Source: Eutypa lata
Lineage: Eukaryota; Ascomycota; Sordariomycetes; Xylariales; Diatrypaceae
Direction of reading: 5' to 3'
Assembly (NCBI GenBank): GCA_022661535.1
Contig: JAKULF010000001.1
Coordinates: 2,480,001-2,544,000, forward strand
Length of the DNA stretch: 64,000 nt
The notes below the pieces were generated by a model. It saw only the letters and a program-made list of their open reading frames with translations. It did not search any database and was not told where the DNA came from. The position numbers and the translations under genes are program-made. This document shows positions 59,092 to 64,000 of the stretch, piece by piece; the stretch's first letter is position 1; each line of letters starts with the position of its first letter.

Positions 59092-61699
59092 GAAAACGAA
59101 AAACGAAAAAGCGATAATAATAAAAGTAAAAATAAAAATAAAAGTAAAGTTATTAATAATAATAACGATTATAATAATTACGATTATTTAATTAAATTTA
59201 ACGATTCGGTAATTTTTATCGAATTTAAAAATATATATAAAGGTTTTATTTTTTTAATTATTATTTTTATAAAACGAAATATATTAAAGAAATTATTTAA
59301 ATAATATAATAAATTAACTTTTAATATTATATATTAATAAATTAAATTAAAAAATATTATAATTTTAATTTTTATTAAATAAAAAAGCGCTGAAAATAAA
59401 AAGAATATTTAAAAAATCGTATAAAAAACGTTTTAAACGTTATAATTATTACTTATTAAATAATAATATTTTAAATATACTTTATAAATAATACGAAAAA
59501 TTAATTATTATAAAATAACGGTTTAAATATTAATATTATTAATAATTTTAACGATTTAATTAAAAAAACGATTAAAAATATTAAATAAAGTTATTTCGTT
59601 ATTAATATTAAAATAAATTTTATTTATATTTAAATTATTAATATCGTTATATAATAATTAATTAAATTTAATAAATTTTATTTAAATTTAATAATATTAT
59701 ATATTTTAATTATTAAGAAATTTTCGTTTAAAATATTTTTTAACGAAATATAATATATAAAAAAACGATTATTTAAATTATAATATGTTAAAATTATTAA
59801 ATAAAAAGGTTTTTACGATAATTAATATAAAAAAATAAAAGTTTTTATTATAAATTTTTAATATATTTAAATTTAAAATTAATAATAATAAATAAAAATA
59901 CGTATTAAAAAATAATAATAATAAATTAATTATTTTTTAATATATAATATTTAAATTTAATAATAACGAAAAAGTTATAATAAATAAAAAAATTATAAAA
60001 AAAATTATTTTATAATATTATTAATTTTATAATTTTAATATTAAACGTTTAATTTAAATTATTAAACGATTTTATAATATAAATTTAAAATTTAAAAATA
60101 TTAAAGTTTTATTTTATACGATTTATAAAAAAAAGAATTTCGTTAAAAAACGTTTAAAAAGATTAATTTATATTATTACGTAATAATTTATATTATAATT
60201 TAATAATTAAAAATTATAATCGATATTATAATATAAAATTAATAAAAATTAAAAAGTAATATTTAATAATATTTACGAAATTATATTAAAAAAATAATTT
60301 AATATTTTATTAATTAATTTTTTAATAAAAATAATAATAAAAAATTTAAATTTTAATATTAAATAATAAACGAAAATTTAATATATTTAAAATAAACGAA
60401 TTTTATAAAAAACATAATATTAAATTTTAATTATTATTATTTTATAATTAATATTAAAATAAAATTATAAAACGCGTTATTAAATTTATATAAAACGAAA
60501 TTAAAATTTATATAATTTAAATAAAAATCTTTATATATTTTTAAAATTACGTTATAAAAAAATTATTAAAAAAATTAATAAAATAAATTAATTATTAATT
60601 AAAAATATAATTTTTATAAATATTTATAAAAAAGATTTAAATTTTAACGATAATTATTTATTTTATTATAAACGTTTATATATTTTAAAATTATATTACG
60701 TTATATTTATTAATTAAAAAAATTTTAATTTAAAAAATTAATCGATTAAAATATAAAAAGTATTTTTTAAAATACGAAAAAAAAAATTATTATATTATAT
60801 AATTAATAAAAAAAAACTTTTTCTATAATTTTTTATATTATAATATATAAAAACTTTATAAAATTAAATGCTTTTTTTAATTTAAAAAACATTATTTAAT
60901 TATTTTTAAAATAATTTTAAAAATAATTTTATTATTAAATTAATAAAATAAAAAATAAAAAATCGATATTTAAAACGAAAATAATAACGTTATATTTAAT
61001 AACGAAACGAATGAAGAAATTAAAAAATAATTTATTAAACGTAAATATAATCGTTTAAAAAAAGTAATTTTTAAATTATATATATATAACGCTTTTAAAA
61101 AATATTTTAAAATTATAATTAAATTATATCGAATATAATTTATTTAAAAAAACGAAAATATTAATAATTTTAATTTTAATTTTAATTTTATAAACGATAA
61201 TATCGTAAATAATTAAAAACGTGAATTTATAAGTTTTAATAACGCTTTTAAAGTAATAATATAAATTTATTTTTATTTAAAAAAAAACGATACGATATTT
61301 TCGAAAACCTTTACGAAATATTAAATTTTTTTAAAATATTCGAAAATATATAAATTAATAATAATAATATTTAAAAATAATTCGTTATTAAAAAAAGTTT
61401 AATAAATTTAAAAAAAAATATAAATAAAATTAATATTTATAAAAATATAAAAAAATATTAATTAAAAATTATTTAAATTTATTTTATTAATTAAAATAAT
61501 ATATAAATATTTAATAAACGTTATATAAATATTACGAAAATAATTTATATTAATAAATAATTTTAAAAAGTTAAAAGTTTATATATATATATAAAGATTT
61601 ATATAACGAAAAAGTATTAATTATAATTTAAATTATATATTAACGAATTTTTATTATTTTCGTAATTTTATACGATTAATATATTATATAAATAAATTT

Positions 61700-62000
61700 T
61701 ATTATAACGTATTTTAATAATAAATTGAAAAAAAGTTATTTTTAAAAATATTTTTATTATTAAAGGATTTTTTTAACATATATTTTAAAAAAAAATATAA
61801 ATACGATTTAAATTATATTATTTAATTAATAAATTTATTATATATATTTAAATAAATTAATATAATTTAATAAATAAAAATTAAAATTATTTTAAAATAA
61901 TTAAATTTTATAACTTTAATATTAAACGACGTTATTTATTTAAATTTTAAAATAAATAATATAATAATTTTATATATTAATAATTTTTTATTATTTAATA
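61700..62000 (+). pseudogene. Remnant of Copia reverse transcriptase core
   Basis: In the frame that contains 61973-61975, the translation keeps the Copia layout before the active site: a degenerate YGLKQ-like segment (about 61839-61853), a DVIYLN segment and IIILY directly before Tyr-Ile-Asn-Asn, where the second and third residues of the catalytic Asp pair have become Asn by G-to-A change. Several TAA codons replace Gln or Trp. The part is non-functional. Confidence 0.75.
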
Positions 62001-62569
62001 TAAATAAAAAACGTTTTATAAAATTTATAAAAATTATTATTAACATAATTATTATTAAAAATTTAAACGAAATTAATTAACTTTTAAATATTTATATTAT
62101 TAAATTAAATTTTATTAACGATATTTATATAAATTAATAATAATATATTAAAAAATCGTTTTAAATAATAAATAAAATTTTATTAATTATTATAATATAA
62201 AAAAATATAACTTTTTATAAGCTTTAAGAATTTTTTTTTAATTTTCGAAATCGATAAAATTTTATTTTATAAATTATAATTTATTATATTAAATTCGAAA
62301 AATTTAATTAAAAAATTAAAGTATAAATTATTAATAATAATAAAATTATTCGAATTATCGTAATATTTATTTTTATTTATAAATTTTATAATAAATTATA
62401 TATTATAATAATTTAAATATTTAAAAGATTCGAAAAATTTAAATTATTAAATTTAAATCTTTTTACTTTTTTTTTAAAATTTAAACTTTAAGCTTTATAA
62501 ATTTAATTATTATATTATAAATTTTTTACATTAATTATTATATATAAATCTTTTATTTAATTTTATATA

Positions 62570-63270
62570 TATATTTAATTTTGCATTTATACGTAAGTTT
62601 AACCGATTTATAATTAAATTAATTAATTAAAATTGCATTATTTAATTACATTATTTTAAAAATCCTTAAGTAATTAAAGCTTTAAAGTTATAATTTATAA
62701 GTTTATAAATTCGAAAAATAATTAATAAATAATTAATAAGTTTATAAGTTATAAGTTTATAAATTTATAAGTTATTTTTATATAATTATTATAACTATTT
62801 ATATATAATTATAAATCAACTATAAAGTAAATCTATAAGCTATTTAACTAATTATTGCTACTTATAACTTTTAAACTTATAATTATTATAATTACTTATA
62901 ATTATTATAGTTATTTATATACAACTATAAATTAACTATAAGTCTACAAATTACTTAATTGCTGCCATCGTACAATTACTATAACCACTTACAATTATAA
63001 ATCTATAAATTTAAAAACTATAAAATAAATTTATAAATTTATAAATTTAAAAATTATAAGTTTAAAAATTATAAATTTAAAAGTTATAAGTTTAAAAACT
63101 ATAAGTTTAAAAGTTATAAGTTATAAATGATTAAAGTTAAATAACTTATAAAACCTAAAGGATATATTTAATTAAAGTGTTAAATCTTTTTTAAAACTAA
63201 TTAAATTATTAGCGTTATTTTAACTTTAAGCTAATAACTATTAATTAAATTTTAACCCATTTAAATCCTT
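62570..63270. other. Less mutated island between two RIP-mutated elements
   Basis: Here CA and TG dinucleotides reappear (for example around 62815-62990, with GCTGCCATCG), in contrast to both sides. The segment is rich in ATAAGTTTATAAG units that look like the inverted form of the arrays at 54.9-55.5 kb. It may be single-copy DNA between insertions or an LTR-flanking target. Confidence 0.5.
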
Positions 63271-63279
63271 TATTAGCCG

Positions 63280-64000
63280 GAATTCGATTAATTCGTAAAG
63301 GTTATTTTTTATTAATTACTTAATAATAATAACTTTATTTTTATTTCGAATTTTACGATTAATTTTTAAATAATTTAAAATAAAAGATTTTTCGAATTTA
63401 ATAAACGATATAAAATTATTATTTATTTTATTTATTTTATATTATAAATAATATATAATTTAAAATTAAAAAATTATTATTAAAAATAAAACGTTTAAAT
63501 ATATAAATTTAATTAAAAAGTTTAATTTTTTAAATTACGTAATTAAACTTAATATAATTTATATAACGTTTATTTAAATTTAATTTATAAATAATTTATT
63601 ATTAAAATATATAAATTATATTAAACGTTTATTAAAATATATAAATAATATTATAAATTTATTAATTTAATATTAAATTTTAAATAAAAAATATTTATAT
63701 TATAAATATAATAATTTTAAATTATTTTAATTATAATAATAACTTTAATTTAAAGAAATCGATTATAAATTATGTATTTTATATAATAAAAACCTTTATT
63801 ATATAAATTTCGAAATTTTAAATAATTATTATTTATTATATAACGAAAATTAAATACGTAATTTTAAATATAATAATAATAAAAATAATTAATATTAAAA
63901 ACTTTTTATAAAAACTTAATTTAATATTTAAAAAATATATTATTTTATTAAAAAATAATATAAATATATTAAAGTAAATAAAAAAGATTATAATATTTTA
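63280..64000. mobile_element. Start of a further RIP-mutated element, unidentified
   Basis: From about TTAGCCGGAATTCGATTAATTCG the DNA again loses CpA and TpG. No protein motif can be recognised in the visible 720 bases, and the element runs off the window. Confidence 0.4.

Larger units (their letters stand above)
57960..62500 (+). mobile_element. Dead Ty1/Copia-type retrotransposon, RIP-mutated
   Basis: Translation of the plus strand shows a Copia-like order under heavy C-to-T and G-to-A change. A CCHC zinc-knuckle spacing survives at 59050-59091, followed by a Lys/Asn-rich stretch. The reverse transcriptase remnant lies at about 61700-62000: an NNKLKKSYF segment near 61710-61736 in the place of the AFLN-type motif, LNDVIYLNFKINNIIILY and then Tyr-Ile-Asn-Asn at the YVDD box (61973-61984). 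Gag before RT on one strand, with the characteristic residues before YVDD, fits Copia rather than Gypsy. Stops and a frame change between the two parts show that it is dead. Its LTRs are not resolved; the element limits are estimates. Confidence 0.75.
52790..64000. repeat. AT-rich, RIP-mutated repeat block (isochore)
   Basis: The sequence changes within tens of bases from ordinary composition to nearly pure A and T up to the window end. The C and G that remain sit mostly in CpG (ACG, TCG, CGA), while CpA and its complement TpG are almost absent over kilobases. That is the signature of repeat-induced point mutation, which turns CpA into TpA on both strands of duplicated DNA. No intact open frame is found. 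The block carries relics of at least one retrotransposon and two direct repeats, listed separately, and is expected to be heterochromatin. It continues past the window end. Confidence 0.93.

Overview
The window is nuclear DNA of a filamentous ascomycete. Its genes have many short spliceosomal introns with GTRNGT donors and CTAAC-type branch sites. The histones are close to those I know from Neurospora-like Sordariomycetes. The right-hand 11 kb has the extreme AT bias and CpA loss left by repeat-induced point mutation (RIP). Sordariomycetes is my inference; I cannot name the genus.

Layout: 1-6916 holds no gene I can support and has many tetranucleotide repeats. 6917-10571 is a ten-exon three-RRM protein (Gbp2/Hrb1 type). 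12264-12479 is a small Cys-rich protein. SRP14 (minus) and the MIF4G protein SGD1 (plus) share a 357-bp divergent promoter at 13.8-14.15 kb. 17562-19585 is LPD1, the E3 of mitochondrial 2-oxoacid dehydrogenases. After a 2.9-kb gap come an amidohydrolase (22444-23853, minus), an SPX-RING E3 ligase (25182-26722), a cystathionine gamma-synthase (27431-29347), the J-protein JJJ1 (30056-32064), ATG4 (32477-34024, minus), the G-patch protein SQS1 (36000-38196), histones H2B (minus) and H2A (plus) in divergent array, complex I subunit NDUFB9 (43150-43783, minus), KGD2, the E2 of 2-oxoglutarate dehydrogenase (45330-46819), and a DUF6604 protein (49483-52598, minus).

The genes are mostly housekeeping and do not form a metabolic cluster. 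Some share processes: LPD1, KGD2 and NDUFB9 act in mitochondrial respiration; GBP2, SQS1, SGD1 and JJJ1 act in mRNA export/splicing and ribosome assembly; SRP14 acts in protein targeting; ATG4 in autophagy; the SPX-RING protein probably in phosphate-linked ubiquitination. Two proteins (SPX-RING and DUF6604) end in CaaX-like boxes.

From about 52790 to the end the DNA changes abruptly to a gene-free AT isochore in which the remaining C and G sit mostly in CpG. It contains two direct copies of a roughly 0.8-1.2 kb repeat, a dead Ty1/Copia retrotransposon on the plus strand (zinc-knuckle remnant at 59050-59091, reverse transcriptase YVDD-box remnant at 61973-61984), a less mutated island at about 62570-63270, and the start of a further mutated element. 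Intron positions were placed by eye from splice consensus, frame and family conservation, without transcript data.
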